64,000 nt of DNA from Serinibacter salmoneus (GTDB lineage Bacteria > Actinomycetota > Actinomycetes > Actinomycetales > Beutenbergiaceae). Position 1 is the first letter of the stretch. Each line of letters opens with the position of its first letter. The stretch covers positions 1,370,973 through 1,434,972 of the forward strand of contig NZ_PDJD01000001.1 of assembly GCF_002563925.1 (NCBI RefSeq), in the 5' to 3' direction. The position numbers and the translations under genes were made by a program. Below the pieces are notes generated by a model. That model saw only the letters and a list, made by a program, of their open reading frames with translations. It was not told the DNA's origin and searched no databases. Positions 17,606 to 25,416 of this stretch are shown in pieces.

Positions 17606-19186
17606 GTGCCCTCACCCGCCCAACCCTCGCGAACCCTCAGCCTGCTCCTCGCCGTCGCCGGCGGCCTGCTGTGCGACGCGGCCTTCCCGCAACGCGGGCT
17701 GTGGCCGCTGGCCATCGCGGCGGTCGCCCTGCTCCTGCTCGCCCTGCGGCGAGACCACGCCGGGTGGGGGTTCCTGGTCGGCACCGTGTGGGGCCTGTCC
17801 TTCTTCCTCGTCCACATCTGGTGGGCGAACGACTCCGTCGGCGTGATCCCCTGGGTGGCGCTGTCGGCCGCGCAGGCCCTGGCCGTGGGTGCCACGGCAG
17901 CGTGCTGGGTGTGGGTGCGTCGCCTGCCCGCGCTGCGTGAGCATCCCTGGTGGTCGGTGCTCGCGTTCGCCACGGTCTTCTCCGCCTGGGAGGTGGCGCG
18001 GTCCGCGGCGCCGTTCGGCGGTTTCCCGTGGGGACGCCTCGCCTACGCCCAGAGCACGGGACCGCTGTTGCGTCTGGCGAGCCTCGGGGGAGTGGTGCTC
18101 GTGACCTTCGTGGTGGCGGCCCTGGGGGCCGCCCTCGCCCTGGGAGTCGTGGCGCTGCGGCGCGGTGGGGTGCTGCGCGCCTCCCTGGCCGCCATCGTCG
18201 TCGTCGCGGTGCCGGCCCTCGCGGTGCTCGTGCCGCTGGATGCCTCCGCCCAAGCCGGCACCACGCGGGTGGGCTTCGTGCAGGGCAACGTCGCCAACCC
18301 GGGCCTGGGCGCATTCGCGAACGCCCGGGAGGTGGTCGAGAACCACACGGCCGGCACGCTGGCGCTGGCGCAGGAGTACCCCGGCGAACTCGACGTGGTG
18401 CTGTGGCCCGAGAACGCCTCGGACTACAACCCCCGCGAGGACGCCGAGGCGGGTGCGCTCGTGGCGGAAGCGGCCGAGGCCATCGGGGCGCCCATCCTGC
18501 TCGGCACCCAGTCCTACCTGCGCGACGAGGAGGGCTACGCCGTCGAGCGCTACAACGACTACGTGCTGTGGGAACCGGGCCAGGGGGCCGTGGACGTCTA
18601 CGCCAAGCAGCGCCCCGCACCCTTCGCGGAGTACATCCCGATGCGGGACATCGCCCGGCGCTTCTCCAGTGCCGTGGACCTCGTCACCGTCGACATGGCC
18701 CCCGGGACGCAGGTCGCCGTGCTCGACGTCACCTACCCCGATGACCGGGTCGTGCCCTGGGGGATCGGGATCTGCTTCGAGGTGGCCTACGACGACGTGC
18801 TGCGCGAGGCGGTGCTCGCCGGTGCGCAGGTGCTGGTGGTGCCCACGAACAACGCCTCCTTCGGATACACCGCCGAGTCGGAGCAGCAACTCGCGATGAC
18901 CGCCTTCCGCGCCGTGGAACTGGGCCGCGCCGCCGTGCAGGTCTCCACCGTGGGGGTCTCCGGGGTGGTCTCGCCCAACGGCGTGGTCACGCAGGAGACA
19001 GAGCTGTTCACCGCGGCGCAGGGCGTCGCGGAGCTGCCGCTGCGCACGGGTATCACCCTGGCCGCGCGGATCGGGCCCTGGCCCGCCTACGTGGTCCTGG
19101 CCGCCACGGCGCTGCTGCTGGTGGCTGCGGCCACGCACGGCGCGGTCACCCGCACCCGCTCGCCTCGCCGTAGGGTGGCGGCGTGA
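17606..19186 (+). CDS. lnt: Apolipoprotein N-acyltransferase
   Basis: Adds the third acyl chain to the N-terminal cysteine of lipoproteins. 526 residues: an N-terminal block of membrane helices (LLLAVAGGLLCDAAF, PLAIAAVALLLLAL, WVALSAAQALAVG and others), then the nitrilase-like domain. The catalytic triad is visible as Glu in LWPENASDYNP, Lys in YAKQRPAPFAEYIP and Cys in GIGICFEVAYDD; a last membrane helix closes the protein. It overlaps ppm1 by GTGA. In mycobacteria the two activities are fused as Ppm1; here they are separate but coupled genes. Confidence 0.95.
   Translation: MPSPAQPSRTLSLLLAVAGGLLCDAAFPQRGLWPLAIAAVALLLLALRRDHAGWGFLVGTVWGLSFFLVHIWWANDSVGVIPWVALSAAQALAVGATAACWVWVRRLPALREHPWWSVLAFATVFSAWEVARSAAPFGGFPWGRLAYAQSTGPLLRLASLGGVVLVTFVVAALGAALALGVVALRRGGVLRASLAAIVVVAVPALAVLVPLDASAQAGTTRVGFVQGNVANPGLGAFANAREVVENHTAGTLALAQEYPGELDVVLWPENASDYNPREDAEAGALVAEAAEAIGAPILLGTQSYLRDEEGYAVERYNDYVLWEPGQGAVDVYAKQRPAPFAEYIPMRDIARRFSSAVDLVTVDMAPGTQVAVLDVTYPDDRVVPWGIGICFEVAYDDVLREAVLAGAQVLVVPTNNASFGYTAESEQQLAMTAFRAVELGRAAVQVSTVGVSGVVSPNGVVTQETELFTAAQGVAELPLRTGITLAARIGPWPAYVVLAATALLLVAAATHGAVTRTRSPRRRVAA
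19171..19176 (+). promoter_or_regulatory. -10-like TAGGGT before ppm1
   Basis: TAGGGT lies 6 nt before the ppm1 GTG, inside the end of lnt. It matches the leaderless pattern, although ppm1 is also translationally coupled to lnt. Confidence 0.35.
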
Positions 19187-19938
19187 GCAGTGTGCGCGTC
19201 CTGGTGATCATTCCCACCTACAACGAGCGGGCGGCGCTGCCCGGCACGCTGGTGCGGACCCGGGCCGCGGTTCCGCATGCCGACGTGCTGGTCGTGGACG
19301 ACGCCTCCCCGGACGGCACCGGGGAGTGGGCGCAGGAGCAGGCGGCGCGCGACGGCGCCGTCCACGTGCTGCACCGCACCGGAAAGGAGGGGCTGGGGCG
19401 GGCCTACATCGCGGGCTTCGGGTGGGCGCTGGAGCGTGGGTACGACCTCGTGGTGGAGATGGATGCCGATGCCTCCCACCAGCCGGAGCAACTGCCGGAC
19501 CTCCTGGACGCCGTGGACGAGGACGTCGCCCTGGTGATCGGCTCACGCTGGGTGCCGGGCGGCGGCATCGTGGACTGGCCCGCCTACCGACAGGCCATCT
19601 CCCGCGCCGGCACCACCTATGCACGCCTGGCGCTGGGTCTGCCGGTGCACGACGCCACGGCGGGCTTCCGGGTCTATCCCGCGGCCACGCTGCGCGCCCT
19701 GCCACTGGCCGAGATCACCTCGCAGGGCTACTGCTTCCAGGTGGACATGACCAACCGGGTGCACCTGGCCGGGGGGCGGATCGTGGAGGTCCCGATCACC
19801 TTCGTGGAGCGCAGCGAGGGTGTGTCGAAGATGAGCCGAGACATCGTGCTCGAGGCGTTCGTGAACGTCACCCGCTGGGGAGCAGAACGCCTCTGGCGCC
19901 GAGTGCGGCGCCAGAGGCGTTCGGGTGCGCGGCTGTAG
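19183..19938 (+). CDS. ppm1: Polyprenol-phosphate mannose synthase (DPM-type GT2)
   Basis: Family 2 glycosyltransferase of 251 residues that moves mannose from GDP-mannose to polyprenol phosphate, the donor for lipoglycan and protein mannosylation. Motifs: VIIPTYNERAALP at the N-terminus, VVDDASPDGTGEW (DD pair), the DxD metal site in VVEMDADASHQPEQL, and GSRWVPGGGIVDWP; GYCFQVDMTNR and FVERSEGVSKMS are typical of DPM1-like enzymes. No C-terminal membrane helices. The last codons are built from one arm of a strong hairpin. Confidence 0.93.
   Translation: MSSVRVLVIIPTYNERAALPGTLVRTRAAVPHADVLVVDDASPDGTGEWAQEQAARDGAVHVLHRTGKEGLGRAYIAGFGWALERGYDLVVEMDADASHQPEQLPDLLDAVDEDVALVIGSRWVPGGGIVDWPAYRQAISRAGTTYARLALGLPVHDATAGFRVYPAATLRALPLAEITSQGYCFQVDMTNRVHLAGGRIVEVPITFVERSEGVSKMSRDIVLEAFVNVTRWGAERLWRRVRRQRRSGARL
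19885..19922 (+). terminator. Perfect 16-bp hairpin inside the 3' end of ppm1
   Basis: Arms 19885-19900 and 19907-19922 are exact reverse complements (GAACGCCTCTGGCGCC) with a 6-nt loop. It ends 16 bp before the ppm1 stop and 28 bp before the convergent rbpA stop, so it could act on both transcripts. No T tract follows, as is common in high-GC actinobacteria. Confidence 0.6.
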
Positions 19939-19950
19939 GGCCGCGAGGGA

Positions 19951-20295
19951 TCAGGCGCTCTTGCGAAGGCGGCCCGAGCGCAGCAGGTCCAGACGCTCGT
20001 TGAGCAGCACCTCGAGGTCCTCGATGGAGCGGCGCTCCAGCAGCATGTCCCAGTGGGTGCGCTGCGGCTTGGAGGGCTTGTCCTCGGGACGCTCGGCGTC
20101 ACGCAGCAGTGCCTCACCACCGCCCGGGGCCTCCCACACCGGCGGGATGTCGGCGTCGGCGGAGAACGGGATCACGATGACGCGGCCGTCCGGACAGTCG
20201 TAGACGGCCTCCACGCGCGGCGCGAACTCCACGCCGACCTCGGTCTCCATGCTGTTGGCGCCGATTCTCATTCCGCGCAGGCTTCGCTCTGCCAT
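19951..20295 (-). CDS. rbpA: RNA polymerase-binding protein RbpA
   Basis: Actinobacterial transcription factor that binds RNA polymerase and the principal sigma factor and stabilises the open complex. 114 residues, normal length. Visible are the N-terminal tail and basic linker (MAERSLRGMRIGANSMETE), the core barrel (RVEAVYDCPDGRVIVIPFSADADIP) and the sigma-interaction domain (KPQRTHWDMLLERRSIEDL and VLLNERLDLLR). One Cys only in the core, so no zinc site is expected. Convergent with ppm1; a SigR/SigH-like promoter lies upstream. Confidence 0.97.
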   Translation of the reverse strand: MAERSLRGMRIGANSMETEVGVEFAPRVEAVYDCPDGRVIVIPFSADADIPPVWEAPGGGEALLRDAERPEDKPSKPQRTHWDMLLERRSIEDLEVLLNERLDLLRSGRLRKSA

Positions 20296-20371
20296 AGCCG
20301 TATCCCTTCGTGATGCGTGAGTCGGTGCCGCCGCGGTGGGGGGTGCGACACCTGGTTGTTCTGCACAGTCC

Positions 20372-20398
20372 AACGTCACCGAACGCGGCATTGTTCCC
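20372..20398 (-). promoter_or_regulatory. SigR/SigH-type ECF promoter before rbpA
   Basis: On the minus strand GGGAAC (20398-20393) is separated by exactly 18 nt from GTT (20374-20372), close to the SigR/SigH consensus GGGAAT-N18-GTT. It lies about 75 nt upstream of the rbpA ATG. rbpA is a known SigR target in Streptomyces. Confidence 0.65.
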
Positions 20399-20460
20399 GT
20401 GATCGGGTTGCCCGCGTGAAGGTCGCGTGAAGATGAGCCGGTTCGTGATGGGATAGGGAC

Positions 20461-21186
20461 GTGCTGCTGAGCCCGTCCGTCCCCGTGATCGTTGTCCCTG
20501 TGAGTGAGCCTACCGTGGCGGCCGCCCGGGAGTCCTCTCGTGCCGCGGTGCGGGCCGGGGCCGAGGTGATCGAGTGGCGGCTGGACGCCCTCGCGGTGGA
20601 CGACCTCGCCGATGCGGGTGCCGCGATCGGGGGCCTGGCCCGGGAGGTGGGCGTGGAGATCCTGGCCACCTACCGCTCGATCGCCGAGGGCGGCGCCGGG
20701 CCGCTGGGCGATGACGCCTACCGGGACCTGCTGCTGGCGCTGCTCGAGCACCCCCGCGGGCTGGCCGCGGTCGACGTCGAACTGTCCCGGCCGGAGGAGG
20801 ACGTCGCCGCGATCGTCGCGGCCGCCCGATGCGCCGAGGTCCCTACCGTGGGCTCCAGTCACGACTTCACCGGGTTTCCGGACGATGTCGTCACGCGATT
20901 CGCCGAGCTGGCGCGCCGCGGCCACGACGTGCTGAAGGTGGCCGTGACGGCCGGGGACGACCTCGAGGTGATCCGGCTGTTGGAGGCCGCGGTCACGGCG
21001 CGTCACACGCTGGGACGCGCGGTCGTGCCGATCGCGATGGGGGAGCGGGGGGTGCTGACCCGGGTCGGGGGTGCCCTGTGGGGCGCTCCCTTCACCTTTG
21101 CTCGGCACGGGGCGGGCTCGGCGCCGGGACAGCCGACCGTCTCCGAGGTGGCGGCTGCCCTCGCGCTTCTCGGCGGGACCTCGTGA
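20461..21186 (+). CDS. aroD: 3-dehydroquinate dehydratase, type I
   Basis: Third step of the shikimate pathway. The 241-residue TIM-barrel enzyme is class I: strand 1 VPVSEPTV, IEWRLDAL, catalytic His134 in VGSSHDFTGFP, Schiff-base Lys159 in GHDVLKVAV, and the substrate-closing end GAGSAPGQPTVSE. Most actinobacteria use the unrelated type II enzyme (AroQ), so the class is notable. GTG start. Overlaps aroK by GTGA, forming a two-gene unit divergent from rbpA. Confidence 0.93.
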   Translation: MLLSPSVPVIVVPVSEPTVAAARESSRAAVRAGAEVIEWRLDALAVDDLADAGAAIGGLAREVGVEILATYRSIAEGGAGPLGDDAYRDLLLALLEHPRGLAAVDVELSRPEEDVAAIVAAARCAEVPTVGSSHDFTGFPDDVVTRFAELARRGHDVLKVAVTAGDDLEVIRLLEAAVTARHTLGRAVVPIAMGERGVLTRVGGALWGAPFTFARHGAGSAPGQPTVSEVAAALALLGGTS

Positions 21187-21716
21187 ACGTGACGCATCGC
21201 CCCGCCGTGGTGCTCTGCGGGCCCATGGGATCGGGGAAGACCTCCGTGGGCCGGCGCCTCGCGGCGAGCCTCGGCGTGGCGCTGCGCGATACCGATGAGG
21301 ACGTCGTGGCCGCGGCGGGTCGCACGATCCCGGAGATCTTCGCGGCCGAGGGCGAGGCGGGCTTCCGGGAGCTGGAGCACCGGGCCGTGGTCGCGGCGCT
21401 GCAGGACCACACCGGGGTGCTCTCGCTGGGTGGCGGCGCTGTGGTGCACGCTGGCACGCGGCGTGCCCTGGCGCAGTACCGCAGGGGCGGCGGTGTGGTG
21501 ATCTACCTCGAGGTCAGCCAGCGCGACGCCATGCGCCGCATCGGCGCGGATCAGAACCGGCCGCTCCTGGCAGGAACGGAGTCACCGGCGCGTCGCTGGG
21601 CGCGGATCATGACGGAACGCCGAGGCCTCTACCAGGAGGTCGCCACCCACGAGGTGTCCACGCACCATCGTTCGCCGGCCCGGGTGGCCGCAGTGATCCT
21701 GGACACGCTCGGCTGA
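21183..21716 (+). CDS. aroK: Shikimate kinase
   Basis: Phosphorylates shikimate with ATP. 177 residues. Walker A GPMGSGKTSVG, the substrate Asp in LRDTDEDVV (family DxD), GEAGFRELEHRAV with the shikimate-binding Arg, and the GGGAVV Walker-B-like loop are intact; the lid reads ADQNRPLLAG. GTG overlaps the aroD stop. Its usual actinobacterial partners aroC and aroB are not here; it is paired with aroD instead. Confidence 0.94.
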   Translation: MNVTHRPAVVLCGPMGSGKTSVGRRLAASLGVALRDTDEDVVAAAGRTIPEIFAAEGEAGFRELEHRAVVAALQDHTGVLSLGGGAVVHAGTRRALAQYRRGGGVVIYLEVSQRDAMRRIGADQNRPLLAGTESPARRWARIMTERRGLYQEVATHEVSTHHRSPARVAAVILDTLG

Positions 21717-21720
21717 GTTC

Positions 21721-21924
21721 TCAGGCGTCCTCGAGGCGCCGCCGGCGTTGTTCACCCAGCACGTACGCCACGGGTCCGGCGATGGGAAGGGCGAAGATCC
21801 CGAAGAACCACGCAAGGCCGACGATGCTGCGGTCGGTGGAGCGCAGCCACACCGCGAGGGCCGTGCACAGCGTGCCGATCGCGAGAACAAGGAAGACCGT
21901 CCAGGCGAGGTCGTATGCGCTCAT
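21721..21924 (-). CDS. Small membrane protein, PLD-nuclease N-terminal-like
   Basis: 67 residues with two membrane helices (WTVFLVLAIGTLCTALAVWL and LAWFFGIFALPIAGPVAYVL) and a basic tail. The W-FF-I-ALP-GP-AY pattern resembles the PLDc_N domain found at the N-terminus of cardiolipin synthases and in stand-alone small actinobacterial proteins. Convergent with aroK, 4 bp between stops. Function unknown. Confidence 0.65.
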   Translation of the reverse strand: MSAYDLAWTVFLVLAIGTLCTALAVWLRSTDRSIVGLAWFFGIFALPIAGPVAYVLGEQRRRRLEDA

Positions 21925-22023
21925 CGCTGCCCAGGCTACACGCCACGCCCCGTGACACCGGGCGCCGATAAGGTACATTATGTCATTACACGAACGGCTC
22001 TCGCCCCCGTTGCGCACCGGCGG

Positions 22024-22029
22024 TAGGTT
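22024..22029 (+). promoter_or_regulatory. -10 hexamer TAGGTT before the alpha/beta hydrolase
   Basis: TAGGTT, 6 nt, then ATG at 22036; leaderless layout. Confidence 0.5.
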
Positions 22030-22035
22030 CCGTGC

Positions 22036-22770
22036 ATGGACGTCATCCTCATCCCGGGCTTCTGGCTCACCGGCGACTCCTGGGCCCCGATCACCGACGC
22101 GCTGAGTGCCGAGGGGCATCGCGTACATCCGGTGACGCTCCCCGGTCTCGGGCCGGACGACATCAGCGAGACCCGCGCGCGGATCGGCCTGGCCGATCAT
22201 GTCGCCGCCGTGGTCGCTCTCGTGGACGAGTTGCCCGACGGCGTGGTGCTGGTCGGTCACTCCGGCGGCGGCGCCGTCGCGCACGCCGTGGTGGATGCGG
22301 TCGTCGGTGCTCGCCCCCACGCCGTCGCCCATGTGGTCTACGTGGACTCCGCGCCGCTCGCTGACGGCGGGTGCATCAATGCCGACCTCCCGGCCGCGCA
22401 GGGCGAGATCCCGCTCCCGGACTGGTCGGTCTTCGACGAGGAATCCCTGCGCGACATGAGCCCGGTGATCCGCGCCGCCTTCGCACGCGTCGCGATCCCC
22501 ACACCCGCCGCGGTCGCCTCGGATCCCCAGCGCCTGAACGATGCCGCCCGCTTCACCGTGCCGATCACGCTGATCTGCTGCGAGATGGACGTAGCCACGA
22601 TGCGCGGGATCGCCGAGGACCCCGAGCACCCGTGGCACTCCTACCTGGCGGAGACGGCACGCGTCCAGGACGTCACCTGGGTGGACCTGCCGACCGGCCA
22701 CTGGCCGCAGTTCACGCGTCCCGGTGACCTCGCGCAGACCCTCCTGACCGCCCTGCGTGAGTTGACATAA
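22036..22770 (+). CDS. Alpha/beta hydrolase
   Basis: 244 residues with a compact alpha/beta hydrolase fold: oxyanion-hole region LIPGFWLTGDSW, nucleophile elbow VGHSGGG, and the C-terminal catalytic His in LPTGHWPQFTRP. The acid is probably in the ICCEMD segment. Resembles salicylate-esterase/EstC-like small hydrolases; the substrate is unknown. The DUF1697 gene follows in the same direction 8 bp downstream. Confidence 0.83.
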   Translation: MDVILIPGFWLTGDSWAPITDALSAEGHRVHPVTLPGLGPDDISETRARIGLADHVAAVVALVDELPDGVVLVGHSGGGAVAHAVVDAVVGARPHAVAHVVYVDSAPLADGGCINADLPAAQGEIPLPDWSVFDEESLRDMSPVIRAAFARVAIPTPAAVASDPQRLNDAARFTVPITLICCEMDVATMRGIAEDPEHPWHSYLAETARVQDVTWVDLPTGHWPQFTRPGDLAQTLLTALRELT

Positions 22771-22778
22771 TCGTGCCG

Positions 22779-23333
22779 GTGTCCCGGTACGCCCTCTTCC
22801 TGCGCGGCGTGAACGTCGGTGGCGTCACGGTCACCTCGGCCGCGTTGCGGGAGTGCCTGGCGGGTGCGGGCTTCACGGACGTGCGGACGGTCCTGGCCAG
22901 CGGCAACGCCATGGTGACCACTACGCGGGTGGATCGTGGCGCGGTGCGTGCGCGCGCGGAAGGCGCCATCGAGGCGGCCTTCGGGCGAGCGATCGGAGTG
23001 GTGGCACTCCCCCAGGCCGAGGTTGCCGCGTTGGTGGCCGCGTGCCCGTACGAGGCGGACAGCCAGAGCCATCACGCCTACGTCGTGCTGGTGCCGGACG
23101 CGGCCGCGTTGAAGGGCCTGCGGGCCGCGGTCCCCTCCCCCGGCGGGTACCGGGACGAGGACTGGTGCGCGGCTCCCGCCCCGCTTCCGGCGATCTACTG
23201 GTGGTACCCGCGCCCCCGGGACGGTGAGCGTTCGATGCAGACCCCCGTAGCGAGCGCGATCGAGGCGGCGGCGCGGGGCGCTATGACCACGACGCGCAAT
23301 GTCCGCACGATGCGGCGGCTGATGAGCGGTTGA
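22779..23333 (+). CDS. DUF1697 family protein
   Basis: 184 residues. The family N-terminus is plain: RYALFLRGVNVGG, then LASGNAMVTT, VVALPQAEVAALV, and the C-terminal ATTRNVRTMRRLM-like end (MTTTRNVRTMRRL). No enzymatic activity is established for DUF1697. Start: GTG at 22779 is 7 nt after a CATAAT hexamer; GTG at 22773 is the alternative and adds two residues. Confidence 0.85.
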   Translation: MSRYALFLRGVNVGGVTVTSAALRECLAGAGFTDVRTVLASGNAMVTTTRVDRGAVRARAEGAIEAAFGRAIGVVALPQAEVAALVAACPYEADSQSHHAYVVLVPDAAALKGLRAAVPSPGGYRDEDWCAAPAPLPAIYWWYPRPRDGERSMQTPVASAIEAAARGAMTTTRNVRTMRRLMSG

Positions 23334-23347
23334 ACCGACCGGACTGA

Positions 23348-24007
23348 CTAGCCGGCGGCCTGTGCTCGCTTGGCAGCGCGGCGGCGCGCGAGCTCGTCCT
23401 TGGGGTCCGGTCGCGCCATCAGCGCATCGGGCTGCGGCTCGGTGGACTCCACCGGGAACTCCGCGATGGTGGACTCGACCTCGCGCCAGACTCGGCCCAC
23501 GGCGATACCGAACACGCCCTGGCCGCCCTGCACCAGGTCGAAGACCTCGTCGGCGCTGGAGCACTCGTACACGCTGGCTCCGTCGCTCATCAAGGTGATC
23601 TGCGCGAGGTCCTCCACGCCGCGTTCGCGCAGGTGCTCCACTGCCTGACGGATCTGCTGGAGCGAGACGCCGGTGTCGAGCAGTCGCTTGACCACCTTGA
23701 GCACCAGCACGTCGCGGAAGGAGTACAGCCGCTGGGTGCCGGAGCCGGTGGCGGGCCGAACCGAGGGCTCCACCAGCCCGGTGCGGGCCCAGTAGTCGAG
23801 CTGTCGGTAGGTGATGCCCGCGGCGCGGCACGCGGTGTGGCCGCGATAGCCGGTGTGCGCGTCGAGGTCCGGCAGGCGGTCCCCGAACAGCGCGCCCTGC
23901 GTGATCTGGTGGCTCGTGGACGCTGCCCCTGCCTCGGTGCTGGACACGCGACTCTCCTCTCGGCCACCGGTGGTGACGCTCATACTACTGCCGTCTGCCT
24001 CGCTCAC
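23348..24007 (-). CDS. MerR-family regulator (Rv1830/ResR position)
   Basis: 219 residues. The MerR winged helix starts late, after about 50 variable residues: YRGHTACRAAGITYRQLDYWARTGLV, then TQRLYSFRDVLVLKVVKRLLDTGVSLQQIRQAV. A short effector region follows. It lies last in the order FHA protein - MerR - DUF151 - MerR, which is the order Rv1827-Rv1830 in Mycobacterium tuberculosis, where Rv1830 is linked to growth and division control. The GTG start at 24007 has TAGGTT 5 nt upstream (24018-24013). An imperfect inverted repeat lies further upstream. Confidence 0.88.
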   Translation of the reverse strand: MSEADGSSMSVTTGGREESRVSSTEAGAASTSHQITQGALFGDRLPDLDAHTGYRGHTACRAAGITYRQLDYWARTGLVEPSVRPATGSGTQRLYSFRDVLVLKVVKRLLDTGVSLQQIRQAVEHLRERGVEDLAQITLMSDGASVYECSSADEVFDLVQGGQGVFGIAVGRVWREVESTIAEFPVESTEPQPDALMARPDPKDELARRRAAKRAQAAG

Positions 24008-24108
24008 CTGCCAACCTAGGGAAGCGTGCGGGGCCGGTCAACGCCCATCGGCGCGACACGCCGAGCCACGATCGACCAAGTCTCAAGTTTGACCTGAAGG
24101 TGACTCTT
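24008..24108 (-). promoter_or_regulatory. Promoter region of the MerR gene with inverted-repeat candidate
   Basis: Contains TAGGTT (24013-24018 on the minus strand) 5 nt before the GTG, and an imperfect palindrome CTCAAGTTTGACCTGAAG at 24082-24099, similar in style to MerR operators. Autoregulation is a guess. Confidence 0.35.
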
Positions 24109-24609
24109 TCATGAGTCCCGCTCGTCGAAGTCGTCAGCCTCGACACCATCGAGGAAGCGTCGGAAGCGGGCGAGCTCATCCTCCCCTGCGCCGTCCTCCA
24201 GGGGTCCTGGCGCGTCGCCGGTCACGATCACGGACTCGCTGGCGAGGATCTCCTCGGCGCACAGGATCGGTACCTGAGCCCTCAGCGCGAGGGCCACCGC
24301 ATCGGAGGTACGGGCGTCGACCCGTGTGCCGTCCCCGAACACGATCTCCGCGAAGTAGATCCCGTCACGAACCGCGACCATCTCGACCTGCGTCAGGGTG
24401 GTCCCCGTGGCGGCCAGCATGGCGAGGGCGAGGTCGTGCGTCTGCGGCCGTGGTGGCCTGACCCCCGCCTGGGCCGTCGCGATGGCGGCACCCTCGCGTG
24501 GCCCGATCATGATCGCGAGCATCCGGTGCCCCTCCTCCTCCTCGAGCAGCAGTACCACCTCGCCGTCGGGCACATGGACCCGCACTCCTCGGACCGAGAC
24601 GCGTCGCAC
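24109..24609 (-). CDS. Bifunctional nuclease family protein (DUF151)
   Basis: 166 residues. DUF151 features: VRGVRVHVPDGEVVLLLEE, MLAIMIGPREGAAIATA, the PRPQTHDLALAMLAATG segment and DARTSDAVALALRAQVPI. The family is named from plant nucleases with DNase/RNase activity; the bacterial role is unclear. It sits between two MerR genes as in Mycobacterium (Rv1829), suggesting a conserved cell-growth module. GTG start, 18 bp after the upstream MerR gene. Confidence 0.92.
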   Translation of the reverse strand: MRRVSVRGVRVHVPDGEVVLLLEEEEGHRMLAIMIGPREGAAIATAQAGVRPPRPQTHDLALAMLAATGTTLTQVEMVAVRDGIYFAEIVFGDGTRVDARTSDAVALALRAQVPILCAEEILASESVIVTGDAPGPLEDGAGEDELARFRRFLDGVEADDFDERDS

Positions 24610-24627
24610 GCGAATCCTCCCCGCCTT

Positions 24628-25416
24628 CTAGACGATCCTGTCGACCCCCGCCGCGACGAGCGCCCCGTGGAGCCGGCTGAGCAGGCCGGAGAGGTCGTTG
24701 GCCTCCTGGATCGCCTTCTCCCTCGCGCGGGAGTCCTGCGGCGCATTGGGTCGTCCACGCAGGGGCGCGGTCAGCTGCGCGATGACGTCCACCTGGCGGT
24801 CCGCCGCGCTGCGCATCAGGCGCAGGTGCCGCAGGTCGAGTCCGCGGCGCCGCAGGTCGCTGGCGGCCTGCACCACCGGCAGGCAGGTGGCCTGATAGCG
24901 ACCGGCAGCGTCCGCCACGATCAGTCCCGCGGCGTCGAGGTCGTCCAATTCCTCACGCGTCAGGTCCGCGAGGCGCACCAACTCCTCCGCGCTCAACCGG
25001 GCACCGCCGCCGCTGGGGATCCTCGGCTCCGCGAGGGCGTCCTCGTCGAGGCCGGCGTCCAGCGCGGCCAACTTGTCCCGGATCACACGCAGCGGAAGGA
25101 AGGAATCGCGCTGCGCCGCCAGGGCGTAGCGCAACCGTTCCACATCGGCGTCGGAGAACACCCGGTAACCCGCAGGGGTGCGGTGCGGGTGCACCAGGCC
25201 CTGCTCCTCCAGGAAGCGCAACTTGGAATGGGACACGGCGGGGAACTCCCGCTTGAGCACCGTCAGGACTGCGCCGATGTTCATGGTCGGCTTCGTCGAG
25301 ACACCGCGTGGCCACGGCTCCTGAGCGAGTGCGCGCAGGCCGGCGGACTCGCCCGCGGCGTCCCCGGACGAGTCCGCAGCGGCGCCCACGCGGCGGCGCG
25401 GCGCTCCGCTCGTCAT
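24628..25416 (-). CDS. ftsR: MerR-family regulator FtsR
   Basis: 262 residues. The winged helix reads IGAVLTVLKREFPAVSHSKLRFLEEQGLV and TPAGYRVFSDADVERLRYALAAQ; the rest is helical with a second wing-like part. The orthologue in Corynebacterium glutamicum (FtsR) activates ftsZ; Rv1828 is the mycobacterial counterpart. The first 40 residues are variable, and a start nearer the HTH is possible, but the ATG at 25416 overlaps the stop of the FHA gene (ATGA), as expected for a coupled pair. Confidence 0.9.
   Translation of the reverse strand: MTSGAPRRRVGAAADSSGDAAGESAGLRALAQEPWPRGVSTKPTMNIGAVLTVLKREFPAVSHSKLRFLEEQGLVHPHRTPAGYRVFSDADVERLRYALAAQRDSFLPLRVIRDKLAALDAGLDEDALAEPRIPSGGGARLSAEELVRLADLTREELDDLDAAGLIVADAAGRYQATCLPVVQAASDLRRRGLDLRHLRLMRSAADRQVDVIAQLTAPLRGRPNAPQDSRAREKAIQEANDLSGLLSRLHGALVAAGVDRIV

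Noticed and set aside
17612-19138. 508-codon open frame antisense to lnt
   Set aside because: His/Gly-rich shadow of a gene with an intact catalytic triad.
20454-20461. Leaderless -10 (TAGGGA) before aroD
   Set aside because: It ends one base before the GTG, too close to fit the 5-8 nt spacing seen for other genes.
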